Shown here: one piece after another, positions 8,499-18,752 of the stretch | Position numbering within the stretch: the first letter of the stretch is position 1 | Layout of the letters: every line of letters begins with the position of its first letter | Assembly (NCBI RefSeq): GCF_039529835.1 | Contig: NZ_CP154262.1 | Coordinates: forward strand, 2,852,001-2,916,000 | Source of the DNA: Arthrobacter sp. TMP15 | GTDB taxonomy: Bacteria > Actinomycetota > Actinomycetes > Actinomycetales > Micrococcaceae | Length of the DNA stretch: 64,000 nucleotides | Direction: 5' to 3' | Notes under the pieces: generated by a model | The model's database searches: none | What the model was told of the DNA's origin: nothing | What the model saw: only the letters and a program-made list of their open reading frames with translations | Translations under genes and position numbers: made by a program

Positions 8499-9896
8499 CT
8501 AGCATTCCACCACGTTGACGGCCAGGCCGCCCATGGCTGTTTCCTTGTATTTGGAGGACATGTCGCGTCCGGTTTCACGCATAGTGACGATGACTTCGTC
8601 AAGAGAAACCCGGTGCTGTCCATCACCCCACAACGCCATTTTAGCCGCGTTGATGGCTTTGGCTGCGGCGATCGCGTTGCGTTCAATACAAGGAATCTGG
8701 ACCAGCCCTCCTATGGGATCGCAGGTCAATCCAAGGTTGTGTTCCATGGCGATCTCGGCAGCATTTTCCACCTGTTCAGGTGTTCCTCCCATGACTTCAG
8801 CCAACCCGGCCGCTGCCATGGACGACGCCGAGCCCACCTCTCCCTGGCAGCCCACCTCAGCACCGGAGATCGAGGCTTGTTCCTTGTAGAGGACCCCCAC
8901 CGCGCCGGCAGCCAGCAGGAATTTGAGAACAACGTCATCGATCTTTTCCTGCGGAGCGTTGTGCATCCCGTCAATATAATGGGTTGCGTAAAACATGACG
9001 GCGGGAATAATACCTGCGGCTCCGTTGGTAGGTGCAGTGACCACGCGCCCACCAGAAGCGTTTTCCTCGTTGACGGCCAGCGCTACCAGGTTAACCCATT
9101 CCTGCCAGAATTTTGGGTCTCTGTCCGGGTCTTCGGCACGAAGTCGCTGGTGCCAGGCAGGAGCTCTGCGCCGAACTTTCAATCCACCAGGAAGCAATCC
9201 CTCGCGGTTGAGGGAAGCGTTCTTGCATTCCTCCATGACGTCCCGGATGTGCAGTAATCCACTGCGGACTTGATCTTCACTGCGCTCCACCAACTCATTG
9301 GCGAGCATGACGTCGCTAAAGTTTCCACCCTCCGTGGCACAGTGTGCCAGCAGTTCCACTGCCGTGCGGAAAGGATACGGCAGCAGGGCCTTAGAAGATT
9401 CCAATTCTGCTTCGGCTTCATCAACAGCGCCCTCCCGGATGATGAATCCGCCACCCACAGAAAAGTAGGTGGCCTCAAGCAACACATTGCCTGCGGCGTC
9501 TTTAACACAGAATTTCATCCCGTTGGTGTGCCTGGGCAGGATGGTCAGCGGATGCAAGATGATGTCCTCGGCTCCGTAGACCAACGGAACACTCCCGCCC
9601 ACAAGGAGCGGCTCACCAGCAGCAAAAGCGGCCAGCCTGGATTCCACTTCGGCGGGGAGGATCAAATCCGGTTCCCGGCCTTCTAATCCAAGGAGAACCG
9701 CTGTCATGGTTCCGTGGCCACGGCCAGTGGCGGCCAGTGAACCGTAGAGATCTACCCGGACCGAAGCAACCTGTTCCAAGGCATGCTGCTGGGCCAGTTC
9801 CTTGGCAAAGGCCGCGGCGGCCCGCATGGGACCTACCGTGTGGGAACTGGATGGGCCAATTCCCACTGAAAACAAGTCAAAGACGCCAACAGACAT
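8499..9896 (-). CDS. sdaA: L-serine ammonia-lyase, single-chain iron-sulfur type
   Basis: This 465-residue enzyme deaminates L-serine to pyruvate and ammonia with a [4Fe-4S] cluster. The beta-domain signature '[16 protein letters not shown]' is at residues 11-26. The alpha domain contains '[13 protein letters not shown]', '[16 protein letters not shown]' and '[14 protein letters not shown]', which hold the cluster-ligating cysteines. Length fits the fused alpha-beta type (about 455-470). It lies between glyA and lipA. The serine it consumes is what GlyA makes from glycine and methylene-THF. Expression may depend on the glycine riboswitch upstream of gcvP or on the structured 141-bp glyA-sdaA gap. 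Confidence 0.95.
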   Translation of the reverse strand: MSVGVFDLFSVGIGPSSSHTVGPMRAAAAFAKELAQQHALEQVASVRVDLYGSLAATGRGHGTMTAVLLGLEGREPDLILPAEVESRLAAFAAGEPLLVGGSVPLVYGAEDIILHPLTILPRHTNGMKFCVKDAAGNVLLEATYFSVGGGFIIREGAVDEAEAELESSKALLPYPFRTAVELLAHCATEGGNFSDVMLANELVERSEDQVRSGLLHIRDVMEECKNASLNREGLLPGGLKVRRRAPAWHQRLRAEDPDRDPKFWQEWVNLVALAVNEENASGGRVVTAPTNGAAGIIPAVMFYATHYIDGMHNAPQEKIDDVVLKFLLAAGAVGVLYKEQASISGAEVGCQGEVGSASSMAAAGLAEVMGGTPEQVENAAEIAMEHNLGLTCDPIGGLVQIPCIERNAIAAAKAINAAKMALWGDGQHRVSLDEVIVTMRETGRDMSSKYKETAMGGLAVNVVEC

Positions 9897-9948
9897 GTGA
9901 GTACCTCACTCAAGAGCAAATACTACTCCGGTGCGAATTTCACCGAAG

Positions 9949-10025
9949 GGCCGGGCGCACCGTGACGGTGCATGCCCGGCCGGACATCCTGCGGGCGCCA
10001 CCGTCCAAGGCTTCTCCCACAGGAT
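9949..10025 (-). terminator. two strong hairpins between glyA and sdaA
   Basis: Two stems stand in the 141-bp gap, read on the minus strand. The first pairs 10016-10025 with 9986-9995 (10 bp, one wobble) just after the glyA stop. The second has an outer stem 9974-9981 with 9949-9956 (8 bp, G+C only), a 2-nt bulge, and an inner stem 9965-9971 with 9957-9963. No U-run follows either. They could terminate part of the gcv transcript, act as an attenuator or processing site, or form a structured sdaA leader. The sequence alone does not decide. Confidence 0.5.
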
Positions 10026-10037
10026 CTAACGCTACCT

Positions 10038-11360
10038 TTAGGACAAATTGGCCACTGATGGGTAGAGGGGGTGTGCCACTGCTAGCTCACTCACGCGCGT
10101 GCGCAGCCCAGTAAGGTCAGCCCCGGCGTCGGCGATGAGAGCCTCGGCGATGATGTCCGCCACCTCGGCAAACGCTTTCTCACCGAACCCACGGGTTGCC
10201 AAGGCCGGTGTACCAATCCGAAGGCCCGAGGTCACCATTGGCGGACGCGGGTCAAACGGAACTGCGTTGCGGTTGACAGTGATGTCAATACTTGCCAGAC
10301 GATCTTCCGCTTCCTGACCGTTGAGCTCACAGCTACGCAAATCCACCAGTACCAGGTGCACATCCGTGCCGCCGGAAATTACTGAGATCCCCTTGGCGCT
10401 AACATCGGCTTCCATGAGGCGCTCGGCCAAGATGCGCGCACCGGTGAGCACCCGCTCTTGCCGCTCCCTGAACTCCGGTGTTGCTGCGATTTTGAAAGCC
10501 ACGGCTTTGCCGGCAATGACGTGCTCCAGCGGACCACCCTGTTGACCGGGGAAGACAGCCGAGTTGATCTTCTTGGCAATCTGAGGTTCGTTGCTCAAGA
10601 TGATGCCCCCGCGTGGACCGGCCAGGGTTTTGTGCGTGGTGGATGTGGTGACATGGGCGTGAGGTACTGGCGAAGGGTGCAATCCGGCGGCGACAAGACC
10701 GGCGAAGTGGGCCATATCCACCATCAGGAATGCCCCTACCAGGTCTGCGATTCGCCGGAATTCGGCGAAGTCCAGTTGGCGGGCGTAGGCGGACCAGCCG
10801 GCAACTATGAGCGCAGGCTTGTGCTCAAGCGCCAAACGTTCCACCTCTGCCATGTCCACTTGGTGTGTATCTTCGCGAACTTGGTACGGGACCACGTTGT
10901 ACAGGCGCCCGGAAAAGTTAATCTTCATCCCATGTGTCAGGTGCCCGCCGTGAGCTAAGTTCAGCCCCATAATGGTGTCTCCGGGCTTGATCAACGCATG
11001 CATCACTGAAGCGTTGGCCTGTGCCCCGGAGTGCGGCTGAACGTTGGCAAAGCCTGCGCCAAAAAGATCCTTGACCCGATCGATTGCCAATTGCTCAATA
11101 ACATCCACATGCTCGCAACCACCGTAGTAGCGCCGTCCCGGGTAACCTTCGGCGTACTTGTTTGTCAGTACTGAGCCCTGTGCTGCCATAACGGCAGCAG
11201 CTGTGTGGTTTTCGGAGGCGATCATTTCCAGACCATCACGTTGGCGAGCCAGCTCGGCATCAATCTGAGCGGCAATTTCCGGATCAAGTGAGGCCAGGCT
11301 GGCATCCAGGCTTGGTGAGGTGACCTGGACGTAGTCCGCAGTGGTCTCGGCGCGGCTCAC
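10038..11360 (-). CDS. glyA: serine hydroxymethyltransferase
   Basis: This 440-residue fold-type I PLP enzyme interconverts serine and glycine with THF. The PLP Lys is K244 in '[16 protein letters not shown]'. '[18 protein letters not shown]' near residue 46 and '[13 protein letters not shown]' near 71 are the substrate-binding blocks. Length is slightly above the usual 415-430 because of an N-terminal extension of about 15 residues. The ATG overlaps the gcvH stop by 4 bp. Placement inside the gcv series indicates that methylene-THF released by glycine cleavage is used here to turn a second glycine into serine, which SdaA then degrades. Confidence 0.97.
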   Translation of the reverse strand: MSRAETTADYVQVTSPSLDASLASLDPEIAAQIDAELARQRDGLEMIASENHTAAAVMAAQGSVLTNKYAEGYPGRRYYGGCEHVDVIEQLAIDRVKDLFGAGFANVQPHSGAQANASVMHALIKPGDTIMGLNLAHGGHLTHGMKINFSGRLYNVVPYQVREDTHQVDMAEVERLALEHKPALIVAGWSAYARQLDFAEFRRIADLVGAFLMVDMAHFAGLVAAGLHPSPVPHAHVTTSTTHKTLAGPRGGIILSNEPQIAKKINSAVFPGQQGGPLEHVIAGKAVAFKIAATPEFRERQERVLTGARILAERLMEADVSAKGISVISGGTDVHLVLVDLRSCELNGQEAEDRLASIDITVNRNAVPFDPRPPMVTSGLRIGTPALATRGFGEKAFAEVADIIAEALIADAGADLTGLRTRVSELAVAHPLYPSVANLS

Positions 11361-11740
11361 AGCTCGCCACCATTGGCAGCTGCGTACTCGGCTGCTGTCA
11401 GCAGCGGTCCTTCTGACTCAACATTTACCTTAAACAGCCAGCCCTCTCCGTAGGGATCCGTGTTGATCACGGCCGGATCGTCAACGGCGGCTGTGTTCAC
11501 TTCGCTGACCACACCGCTCACCGGGGAGAACAGGTCAGAGACGGACTTGGTCGACTCAATCTCTCCGCATTCTTTACCTGCTGTAACCTGCTCCCCTACT
11601 TCGGGAAGGTCTACATACACAATGTCACCGAGCGAGTCGGTGGCCACAGCCGAGACACCTATGGTGGCCGTACCCGCAGCGTCGCGGGCAATCCACTCAT
11701 GCTCAGCGGAATACATTAGTTCAACTTTTATCTTGCTCAC
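11357..11740 (-). CDS. gcvH: glycine cleavage system H protein
   Basis: The 127-residue lipoyl carrier shuttles the aminomethyl group between GcvP, GcvT and the dihydrolipoyl dehydrogenase. The lipoylated Lys is K65 in '[16 protein letters not shown]'. Flanking '[15 protein letters not shown]' and 'YGEGWLFKV' are standard for the family. It lies between gcvT (39-bp gap) and glyA (4-bp overlap). The carrier is a likely substrate of LipA encoded three genes downstream. Confidence 0.97.
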   Translation of the reverse strand: MSKIKVELMYSAEHEWIARDAAGTATIGVSAVATDSLGDIVYVDLPEVGEQVTAGKECGEIESTKSVSDLFSPVSGVVSEVNTAAVDDPAVINTDPYGEGWLFKVNVESEGPLLTAAEYAAANGGEL

Positions 11741-11779
11741 GGTGATCCTTCTCCTTGGGAGATTATCTAAAGGGGGAGA

Positions 11780-12901
11780 TTATTTTTGACGCTTATAAAA
11801 CGGCAATGCCACAACTTCGAACGGCTCGGACTTCCCGCGCAGGTCAACCTCCAACTGGGTTCCCGCTTCGGCGTGGGCAACATCAACATAGGCCAACGCC
11901 ACGGGATACCCCAACGTGGGGCTGGGCTGACCGGAAGTCACCTCACCAATGACTGCACCGTCGCTTAGAACCGGGTAGTGTCCGCGAGCCGCACGGCGTC
12001 CCAAACCCTTCAGGCCCACTAATTTGCGTCCGCTTGTGACGCCGTCGCCGGCTTCCTTGATGGCCGCCAAAGCTTGTTTGCCGATGAAGTCACTCTCTTT
12101 GGCCAGTGAAACCACAGGTCCAAGACCAGCGGAGTAGGCGTGGCCGTCGGTGGAGAGTTCATTGCCGTACAGCGGCATCCCAGCTTCCAAGCGCAGTGAG
12201 TCGCGAGAGGCCAACCCGGCCGGGATGAGTCCCTGATCCTTACCGTTTTCCAGCAGCGCTTCCCACAGGCCAGCGGCTTCGGCGTTGGGCACGTAGATCT
12301 CAAACCCGTCTTCACCCGTATAGCCGGTACGTGCAAGCAGCAGTTCCTGGCCGTTGATGGCCACCTCCGCCGCAGCGTAGTACTTCATGCCTGTCACAAG
12401 GGCATGCTGTTCTGGCGGCACTAGTGTGAGCAAAATAGTTTCAGCATGCGGACCCTGCACGGCAATCAGGGAGATTTCATGGGTCACATCCTCAACTGTG
12501 ACCTCAAAACCTGCTGCACGTTCAGCCAGCAGCGCTGCCACGGTGGCCGCATTGCCTGCGTTGGGGACCACCAAGTATTTCTCATCCCCCAAGCGGTAGG
12601 AAATCAAATCATCGATGATTCCGCCGTCTGCGTTGCAGATCAGCGAGTACTTGGCCTTGCCCACAACCACGCTGGAGAGTTTGCCAGCCAGGGCGTAGTC
12701 CAAGAATGCGGCAGCCTCGGGGCCGCTCACCCAAATCTCACCCATGTGGGAGAGATCAAACAAGCCCGCTGCTTTACGGACAGCGTGGTGTTCGGCCAGT
12801 TCCGAGGAGTATTTCAGGGGCATCTGCCAGCCGCCAAAGTCGGTAAAGGATGCGCCGGCTTTCACGTGCTCTTCATAAAGAGATGTGTGGTTCTGTGTCA
12901 T
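11780..12901 (-). CDS. gcvT: glycine cleavage system aminomethyltransferase (T protein)
   Basis: The 373-residue protein transfers the methylene carbon from aminomethyl-lipoyl GcvH to THF, releasing ammonia. The N-terminal 'FTDFGGWQMPLKYS' and 'GLFDLSHMGEIWVSG' motifs, 'YSLICNADGGIIDDLI', and the C-terminal 'RARGHYPV'-like segment (here 'RRAARGHYPVLSD') are all present. Length is typical (360-375). It is the second gene of the riboswitch-controlled series, 53 bp after gcvP. Confidence 0.96.
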   Translation of the reverse strand: MTQNHTSLYEEHVKAGASFTDFGGWQMPLKYSSELAEHHAVRKAAGLFDLSHMGEIWVSGPEAAAFLDYALAGKLSSVVVGKAKYSLICNADGGIIDDLISYRLGDEKYLVVPNAGNAATVAALLAERAAGFEVTVEDVTHEISLIAVQGPHAETILLTLVPPEQHALVTGMKYYAAAEVAINGQELLLARTGYTGEDGFEIYVPNAEAAGLWEALLENGKDQGLIPAGLASRDSLRLEAGMPLYGNELSTDGHAYSAGLGPVVSLAKESDFIGKQALAAIKEAGDGVTSGRKLVGLKGLGRRAARGHYPVLSDGAVIGEVTSGQPSPTLGYPVALAYVDVAHAEAGTQLEVDLRGKSEPFEVVALPFYKRQK

Positions 12902-12954
12902 GATAATTCCTTTGCCGTGGTGGTTTGCTAAAACAACAGTCCGGGTAAGTGAAC

Positions 12955-15864
12955 TTAGTTATCTTCGAAGTCTTCGATGGGAGGACAGGAGCAAACCAGG
13001 TTGCGATCTCCTGCCGCACCGTCAATGCGGCCCACAGGCGGGAAGTACTTGTCTTGGCGAAGGCTCTCCACGGGGAACACGGCTTGTTCGCGCGGGTAGC
13101 CGCGGTTCCATCCGGAGTCCACTACGGCGGCAGCCGTGTGGGGTGCGTTGCGCAGCGGGCTATCAAGCAAAGTGAACGCTCCTTGGGCTACCTGGTCGAT
13201 TTCAGCACGGATGCTGACCATGGCGGAGATGAAGCGGTTGATCTCGCCCAGGTCCTCTGATTCTGTGGGTTCCACCATGAGGGTGCCGGCCACGGGGAAG
13301 GACAATGTTGGTGCATGGAAGCCGTAGTCAATTAGGCGCTTGGCTACATCTTCAGCAGTGACACCAGTTTCTGCTGTCAGTGCCCGTAGGTCAAGGATGC
13401 ACTCATGGGCTACCAGGTCTCCTGCCCCTGTGTAGAGAACAGGGTAGTGCTCGTTGAGTTGGGCGGCAATGTAGTTTGCCGCCAGCAGAGCTGATTTGGT
13501 TGCCTGCGTGAGACCCTTGCCGCCCATGAGCTTTACATAGGCCCAGGAAATAGGCAGGACTCCGGCGGAACCAAAGCGTGATGCGGAGATCGGGACACCG
13601 GTTGATCCGGTGGAATCTGTGTTGGCATCCCCGGGCATGAAGGGAGCCAGGTGGGCTTTCGCTGCGACAGGGCCAACCCCGGGGCCACCGCCGCCGTGGG
13701 GGATGCAGAATGTTTTATGCAGGTTCAGGTGGCTGACGTCTCCACCAAACTGCCCCGGTTTTGCCAATCCTACAAGTGCATTCAGGTTTGCCCCGTCAAC
13801 GTAAACCTGACCGCCGGCTGCATGGACGGCGTCGCACACCTCGCGAACATCGGCGTCGAAAACTCCATGGGTGGAGGGGTAGGTGATCATGATGGCTGAG
13901 AGCTGGTTCTTGTGAGTTTCGATCTTGGCGTTGAGGTCAGCGTGATCGATTGTGCCATCTGCTGCGGTGGCAACAACCACAACTTTCATCCCGGCCAGCA
14001 CTGCTGAGGCAGCATTGGTGCCATGGGCGGACTGCGGAATGATGCAGATGGTGCGTTGGTCATCGCCACGGGAGAGGTGGTAGCCGCGGATAGCCAAGAG
14101 CCCCGCAAGCTCACCCTGAGAGCCGGCATTGGGCTGAATTGAAACCTGGTCGTAGCCGGTGATCTCGCACAGGTCAGCTTCCAGAGACTCGATCAACTCA
14201 CGCCAACCCTGCGTCTGCGAATCCGGGGCAAACGGGTGGATCGAGGCGAAACCGGGCCATGACATGGCTTCCATCTCGGCTGTGGCGTTGAGCTTCATGG
14301 TGCAGGAGCCCAGCGGGATCATGGTGCGGTCTAGGGCCAGGTCACGGTCGCTCAGGCGGCGGATGTAACGCAGCATCTGTGTTTCGGAACGGTGGGTGTT
14401 AAAGACCGGGTGCGTGAGGAAGTCTGAGCTACGCAGGGTTTCAGCGGGCAGCGTAAAGTCTGAACTGCGAGCCTGATCGGTGCCGTCTCCTGCTGGTGCG
14501 GCCCCAAACACGGCGGCAACACGAGCTACTATGTCCGGCGTCGTTGTTTCATCAACGGAGATACCTACGTGATCGGCATCAACGGGGCGTAGGTTGATCC
14601 CGGCACGCTCCGCCGCTTGAACAAGCACCCCAGCGCGTCCTGGTACGTGAACGGTGAGGGTGTCAAAGAAAGCGTTGTGCACCAGCTCAACCCCGGAGCC
14701 CTGTAACGCCGCAGCCAATGTGCGGGCGTGGCCGTGGACTGTTTCAGCAATCGCTTTCAGTCCGGTGGGTCCGTGATAAACGGCGTACATCGAGGCAACA
14801 ATGGCCAATAGGGCCTGGGCGGTACAGATGTTGGAGGTGGCCTTCTCGCGGCGAATGTGCTGCTCACGGGTTTGCAGGGCCAGCCGGTAAGCTGGCAGCC
14901 CGGTGTTGTCCTTGGAGACACCCACAATGCGCCCCGGCAGCGAGCGTTCCATGCCTTCGCGAACGGCCATGTAGGCAGCGTGCGGTCCACCGAAGAACAG
15001 GGGCACACCAAAACGTTGGGCCGTTCCCACGGCAATATCCGCACCCTGTTCTCCGGGAGGGGTAATCAGCGTCAGAGCCAGTAGGTCCGCTGCGACTGTG
15101 ACGAGCGCGCCTCGCTCCTTGGCCGCGGTGATGATGGGTGCGTGGTTAAAGACACGCCCCGAAACCCCTGGCTGTTGGAGTACGACGCCGTTGATCTCAC
15201 CTTCTGGCAGGCCCAGCGAAAGATCCGCCACTTGAACATCAAAGCCCAAAGCTTCGGCCCGGCCTCTGACGATGGCGATGGTTTGTGGCAGCAGATCCGC
15301 GTCAAGAACAGTTTTGGCGTCTGCGGCCGCTTTTGCCTTATTCGCCCGGCGCATGAGCAACACGGCTTCCGCCACCGCGGTTGCTTCATCCAGCAGCGAT
15401 GCGTTGGCCACAGGAAGTGCGGTGAGGTCGCTAACCATGGTTTGAAAGTTCAGCAGGGCTTCCAAGCGGCCCTGGGAAATCTCCGGCTGGTAAGGGGTGT
15501 AAGCGGTGTACCAAGCGGGAGCTTCAAGAATGTTGCGCTGAATCACCGGCGGTGTCACTGTGCCGTAATAACCCTGACCGATCATTTGCACGGCCATGGT
15601 GTTTTTGGCTGCGAGTGCGCGCAGTTCACTGAGAACTTCAACTTCGCTGAGTGCAGCCTGGAGCGCCAGGGGCTTTTCTTGGCGAATGGAATCCGGCACT
15701 GCCGTGTCTACCAACGAATCCACGCTGTCATAGCCAATGGCCTTCAGCATGCTCTCAACATGGGAGAGCTGGCGGGCGCCAATGTGGCGGTCTGCGAACA
15801 CGCTCGGGCTTGATTCAATCGTCAAGAGGAACTCCAAAGTACGGCCGTCCCGAAGGTACGGCAT
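12955..15864 (-). CDS. gcvP: glycine dehydrogenase (decarboxylating), P protein
   Basis: This 969-residue PLP enzyme decarboxylates glycine and loads the aminomethyl group on GcvH. The N-terminal 'FADRHIGA' motif is the usual beginning of the family. The PLP Lys is K717 in '[17 protein letters not shown]'. The ATG at 15864 is preceded by GGGGAGGAACCCC, whose loop holds the SD. An alternative TTG at 15825 has its own GGAG 6 nt upstream and would remove 13 residues. It is first in the series gcvP-gcvT-gcvH-glyA-sdaA-lipA-metF and lies directly behind a tandem glycine riboswitch. Confidence 0.96.
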   Translation of the reverse strand: MPYLRDGRTLEFLLTIESSPSVFADRHIGARQLSHVESMLKAIGYDSVDSLVDTAVPDSIRQEKPLALQAALSEVEVLSELRALAAKNTMAVQMIGQGYYGTVTPPVIQRNILEAPAWYTAYTPYQPEISQGRLEALLNFQTMVSDLTALPVANASLLDEATAVAEAVLLMRRANKAKAAADAKTVLDADLLPQTIAIVRGRAEALGFDVQVADLSLGLPEGEINGVVLQQPGVSGRVFNHAPIITAAKERGALVTVAADLLALTLITPPGEQGADIAVGTAQRFGVPLFFGGPHAAYMAVREGMERSLPGRIVGVSKDNTGLPAYRLALQTREQHIRREKATSNICTAQALLAIVASMYAVYHGPTGLKAIAETVHGHARTLAAALQGSGVELVHNAFFDTLTVHVPGRAGVLVQAAERAGINLRPVDADHVGISVDETTTPDIVARVAAVFGAAPAGDGTDQARSSDFTLPAETLRSSDFLTHPVFNTHRSETQMLRYIRRLSDRDLALDRTMIPLGSCTMKLNATAEMEAMSWPGFASIHPFAPDSQTQGWRELIESLEADLCEITGYDQVSIQPNAGSQGELAGLLAIRGYHLSRGDDQRTICIIPQSAHGTNAASAVLAGMKVVVVATAADGTIDHADLNAKIETHKNQLSAIMITYPSTHGVFDADVREVCDAVHAAGGQVYVDGANLNALVGLAKPGQFGGDVSHLNLHKTFCIPHGGGGPGVGPVAAKAHLAPFMPGDANTDSTGSTGVPISASRFGSAGVLPISWAYVKLMGGKGLTQATKSALLAANYIAAQLNEHYPVLYTGAGDLVAHECILDLRALTAETGVTAEDVAKRLIDYGFHAPTLSFPVAGTLMVEPTESEDLGEINRFISAMVSIRAEIDQVAQGAFTLLDSPLRNAPHTAAAVVDSGWNRGYPREQAVFPVESLRQDKYFPPVGRIDGAAGDRNLVCSCPPIEDFEDN

Positions 15865-15882
15865 GGGTGGGGTTCCTCCCCG

Positions 15883-16058
15883 CTCTGTCTTGGACCTGAG
15901 AGATTCCGCGAAGGAGATTCGCTTTGCACCGTCGGTGAGTCCGGTTACCCGGACTGCTTTCCAGAGTTGCCTCGCCGAAGCGGTACGTGGGCCTGAGAGA
16001 TTCCTGGGGAGGATTTGCTCCTACGGCGCCGCCACATTGCTGGGAGGACTCTCCCGCT
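15883..16058 (-). ncRNA. tandem glycine riboswitch ahead of gcvP
   Basis: Two aptamers are visible on the minus strand. Aptamer 1 (about 15979-16058) is closed by P1 AGCGG/CCGCT and contains GGGAGAG, GCGCCGTAGGAGCAAAT and AATCTCTCAGGC. Aptamer 2 (about 15883-15966) is closed by CTCTG/CAGAG and contains GGAAAGCAG, CACCGACGGTGCAAAGCG and AATCTCTCAGGT. These are the conserved blocks of the glycine class. Directly after aptamer 2, GGGG-AGGAA-CCCC (15869-15881) forms a hairpin whose loop is the gcvP SD. No U-run follows, so control is probably translational. It should switch on glycine catabolism when glycine is high. Confidence 0.93.
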
Positions 16059-16079
16059 ACGGTTCAAAAGGCATATTAA

Positions 16080-16085
16080 AGTATA
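16080..16085 (-). promoter_or_regulatory. putative -10 element of the gcvP transcript
   Basis: TATACT reads on the minus strand, about 21 nt upstream of the first riboswitch helix. No good -35 is seen at 17-18 bp, so the assignment rests on the hexamer and on its position. Confidence 0.45.
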
Positions 16086-16086
16086 G

Positions 16087-17487
16087 GTGATTCACAACAC
16101 AGGCTACACCAGAGATCTGAATGAACAAAACCAATCCTTGATACAACACATTGAGAAATTCGTAAAAAGGAGTCATAAGCTAGTTCATGTGACTGAGTTG
16201 AACAGCGATCCGGGGGTTGAACAGCGATCGGGGCACGAAGTGAAGGCGGAGAACCGGCCAGGTAACTCTCACCTGCCAGCAAACCTGCCAGCTGGAGGGT
16301 CCTGGGATGGACATCGACAGGGCAGCTGCGGGTATCGGCGAGTTCTAGCGGCCCTGGCGTGTGCCGGCGTGGCAACCTTCGCCCAGTTATATTCCTTGCA
16401 GGGCTTGCTTCCGTTGGTGTCTCGGGAACTCAATGTCACTGCGGCGCAGGCATCCTTAACTGTTTCAGCCGCCACGGTAGGGCTGGCTGTTGCTGTTTTA
16501 CCGTGGTCATTTGTTGCTGACCGGTGGGGACGGGTCCCCACCATGGGTCTGGCTGTAATTCTGGCAACCATCTTTGGTTTGCTGGTCCCCTTGTCCCCAA
16601 ACTTTGGTTTCTTAGTAGTTCTTCGCGTTTTGGAAGGTGCCGCTCTGGGCGGTATTCCAGCATTGGCCATCGCCTACCTCACCGAAGAAGTCAGCGCACG
16701 CAGTGCCGGTGCGGCAGCAGGTGCTTATGTAGCTGGTACCACCCTGGGTGGATTGTTTGGCAGGTTACTAGCAGGCCCGGTGGCCGACGTGGCGGGATGG
16801 CGCATCGGCACCTTGGCTGTGTCACTGTGCGCGGCTGTGGCCGCCGTTGCGTTCCTGCTGCTGGCGCCGCGACCACAAGGTTTCTTACCGGCGCGTACGG
16901 GAGGTTTTGGGGCAGTGCTGGCCAAGCTACTGCCCCAGCTGCAGCATTCCTCACTGGTGGCCCTATACGCACAAGCTTTTTTGCTGATGGGTGCTTTTGT
17001 CAGCGTTTACAACTACTTGGGCTTTCGATTAGAAGCTCCGCCCTATCTGTTTCCGGCTTCAGCGGTGGCTCTGCTTTTTCTGGCGTACCTGGCCGGCACG
17101 GTATCCTCGCGAGTCGTGGCCATTTTGGCGAACCGTTGGGGCAGACGCTCGGTACTGCTGGGCTCCACCACCGTAATGGCTATTGGGTTGGGCATCACTG
17201 TGGCCAGTGAAGTTCCCATCATTCTCATAGGGCTGGTGCTGTTCACTGCCGGCTTCTTTGGTGCTCACAGCATTGCTTCGGGCTGGACAGGCGCCCTAGC
17301 CAGCACCGGCCGGGCCCAAGCTTCTTCGCTTTACAACCTCAGCTATTACGCCGGTTCCAGCGTGGTTGGGTGGAGTTCGGGCCTAATTTTTCAACATTTT
17401 GGCTGGACAACCATGGCGGGGGCACTGGCACTTCTGGCCGCGTTGGCCGCCATCCTCGCAGTGCTTCTGCTCCCACGGCATCAATAA
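16087..17487 (+). CDS. MFS transporter, YnfM/AraJ-like exporter
   Basis: This is a 12-helix major facilitator. The hydrophobic region starts at about residue 80 with 'VLAALACAGVATFAQLYSLQGLLPLVSRELNVTAA', and the loop 2-3 motif A is 'FVADRWGRVP'. Members of this branch export sugars or drugs; the substrate is unknown. The long hydrophilic N-terminus (up to residue 80) is unusual. It includes a 19-bp near-tandem duplication (16198-16233), and the true start may be GTG 16189, so the 5' end is uncertain. The gene is divergent from gcvP, and the open frame begins within about 30 bp of the riboswitch. Confidence 0.8.
   Translation: MIHNTGYTRDLNEQNQSLIQHIEKFVKRSHKLVHVTELNSDPGVEQRSGHEVKAENRPGNSHLPANLPAGGSWDGHRQGSCGYRRVLAALACAGVATFAQLYSLQGLLPLVSRELNVTAAQASLTVSAATVGLAVAVLPWSFVADRWGRVPTMGLAVILATIFGLLVPLSPNFGFLVVLRVLEGAALGGIPALAIAYLTEEVSARSAGAAAGAYVAGTTLGGLFGRLLAGPVADVAGWRIGTLAVSLCAAVAAVAFLLLAPRPQGFLPARTGGFGAVLAKLLPQLQHSSLVALYAQAFLLMGAFVSVYNYLGFRLEAPPYLFPASAVALLFLAYLAGTVSSRVVAILANRWGRRSVLLGSTTVMAIGLGITVASEVPIILIGLVLFTAGFFGAHSIASGWTGALASTGRAQASSLYNLSYYAGSSVVGWSSGLIFQHFGWTTMAGALALLAALAAILAVLLLPRHQ
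16198..16233. repeat. 19-bp tandem duplication in the MFS N-terminal coding region
   Basis: TTGAACAGCGATC followed by a G-run occurs twice with a 19-bp period. It falls in the poorly conserved N-terminal part of the MFS reading frame. Confidence 0.8.
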
Positions 17488-17590
17488 GGCAAGAAGGCCA
17501 CCCTTTGAACTGTGACCTGCCCAAACCTGAACCTTTCTCAGTAACAAATCAGTAGCAAGGCCCTTAAAGAGCACCTACCGTTGCGCACTC

Positions 17591-18749
17591 CTAGCGGGTG
17601 CGCAGGCAGTCCCCGGCCGTATGGTGCATGCGCAGCGCTTCAACTACCGGAAACAGCATGATCACGCCCAGTACGGCAAACGTCCACTGGTAGCCCGCCT
17701 CGGGCGACGCGGCGGGTGTTCACGCCACAAGGGTTTGCGCGGCATGCAGCACCAACGCACAAACGGCCACACCCAGCCCGGTAGCAATCTGGGCGATTGT
17801 GGAAGAAAGAGTGTTGGCACCTGCCATGCCGGCCTTGGGAACGTCAACAAATTGCCGGCAAACACAACCATTGTCATCATTCCGGCTTCAAAGGCACTCC
17901 AACCAAATCCAAGAATGAACATCAGTGGCAGCAAAAACGGCACAGCACTGATCACCAACCGGTATAGCGCCCCGCCACTATTGGCCACCTGGAACGTGTG
18001 GATTCGAAGCGCTCGCAGGTCCAGCAGTGGATGCCGGGTGCGTTTGAACCACCACAATGCCGCTGTTATTGCGAGAATTGCCAACCCAAGCAGGGGTGCC
18101 ACGCCGAACCACGGTGTGGGTGCCGTCCCCACCAGTTCCATGCCAATGACTAAAACCGCCAAGGCACCCCCGCAGAGGATGAACCCTACCCAGTCAGGCG
18201 GGGCACCCTTCTGGCGCGAATATCCGGAACCACTCTGGCGGTTGTGATGATCGCGACAATGCCCTGCGGGACGTTCAGTATGAAGATCCAGTGCCAGCTG
18301 GCGTAGGTGACAAGCAGTCCACCCAATACCGGGGCCAGCACGGGGGCAATTAGCGCCGGCCAGGTCAGGTAGGCGATTGCTTCCAGGAACTCTTTTTCGT
18401 CTGCATCCCGCAGCACAACCAACCGACCCACAGGCCCACAGGCCCACAGGCCCACAGGGACCATCATGGCCCCACCCAGGCCTTGGAGCATCTTGGCTCC
18501 GCGAAGAAAAATGAGATATGGGCTGAGCGCACACAGCAGTGAAGCGATGGTAAAAATGGCAATGGCTTACGCAAATACGCGTCGGGCGCCAAACCGTTCT
18601 GCCAGCCAGCCGCTGATGGGGATCCCCACGGCCAAGGTGATGAGGTAGGTGCCGGCAACCAAAAGCGCCAGAGGACGGCTCAAGGAACTGCTGCTGGCCG
18701 TCGTCGCACTTTTCAATCCCACCACCCAAGCACAGCCAAAATCAAGCAC
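17591..18749 (-). pseudogene. decayed DHA2-type (EmrB/QacA-like) MFS drug transporter
   Basis: Pieces of one DHA2 permease can be followed across three frames: 'GIPISGWLAERFGARRVFA', then (after an in-frame TAA at 18567-18569) 'SPYLIFLRGAKMLQGLGGAMMVPVG', 'ASWHWIFILNVPQG', 'GFGWSAFEAGMMTMVVFAGN', and 'KAGMAGANTLSSTIAQ'. Lesions seen are a missing first helix, the TAA, an 8-bp repeat expansion at 18427-18458 adding 8 residues in frame, loss of one G in a run near 18206-18208, a deletion of roughly 60 codons near 17840-17848 with a frame change, and a TGA at 17720-17722. The gene is clearly dead. Its 5' end abuts the MiaE-like gene, so an N-terminal deletion is likely. Confidence 0.88.
18427..18458. 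repeat. 8-bp unit repeated four times inside the MFS pseudogene
   Basis: CCCACAGG occurs four times without interruption. Relatives read '...MMVPVGRLVVLR'; here 'LWACGPVG' is inserted after the second Val-Gly. That equals three extra units, or 24 bp, and so keeps the frame. Gain or loss of one unit would shift the frame. Confidence 0.95.
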
Positions 18750-18752
18750 AGG

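Noticed and set aside
8444-8686. Longer LipA reading frame overlapping sdaA
   Set aside because: It adds 81 residues unlike any LipA; GTG 8443 with GGAG gives the standard length.
12955-15864. Large antisense open frames over gcvP and other genes
   Set aside because: They mirror the codon pattern of the real gene in high-G+C DNA and show no domain.
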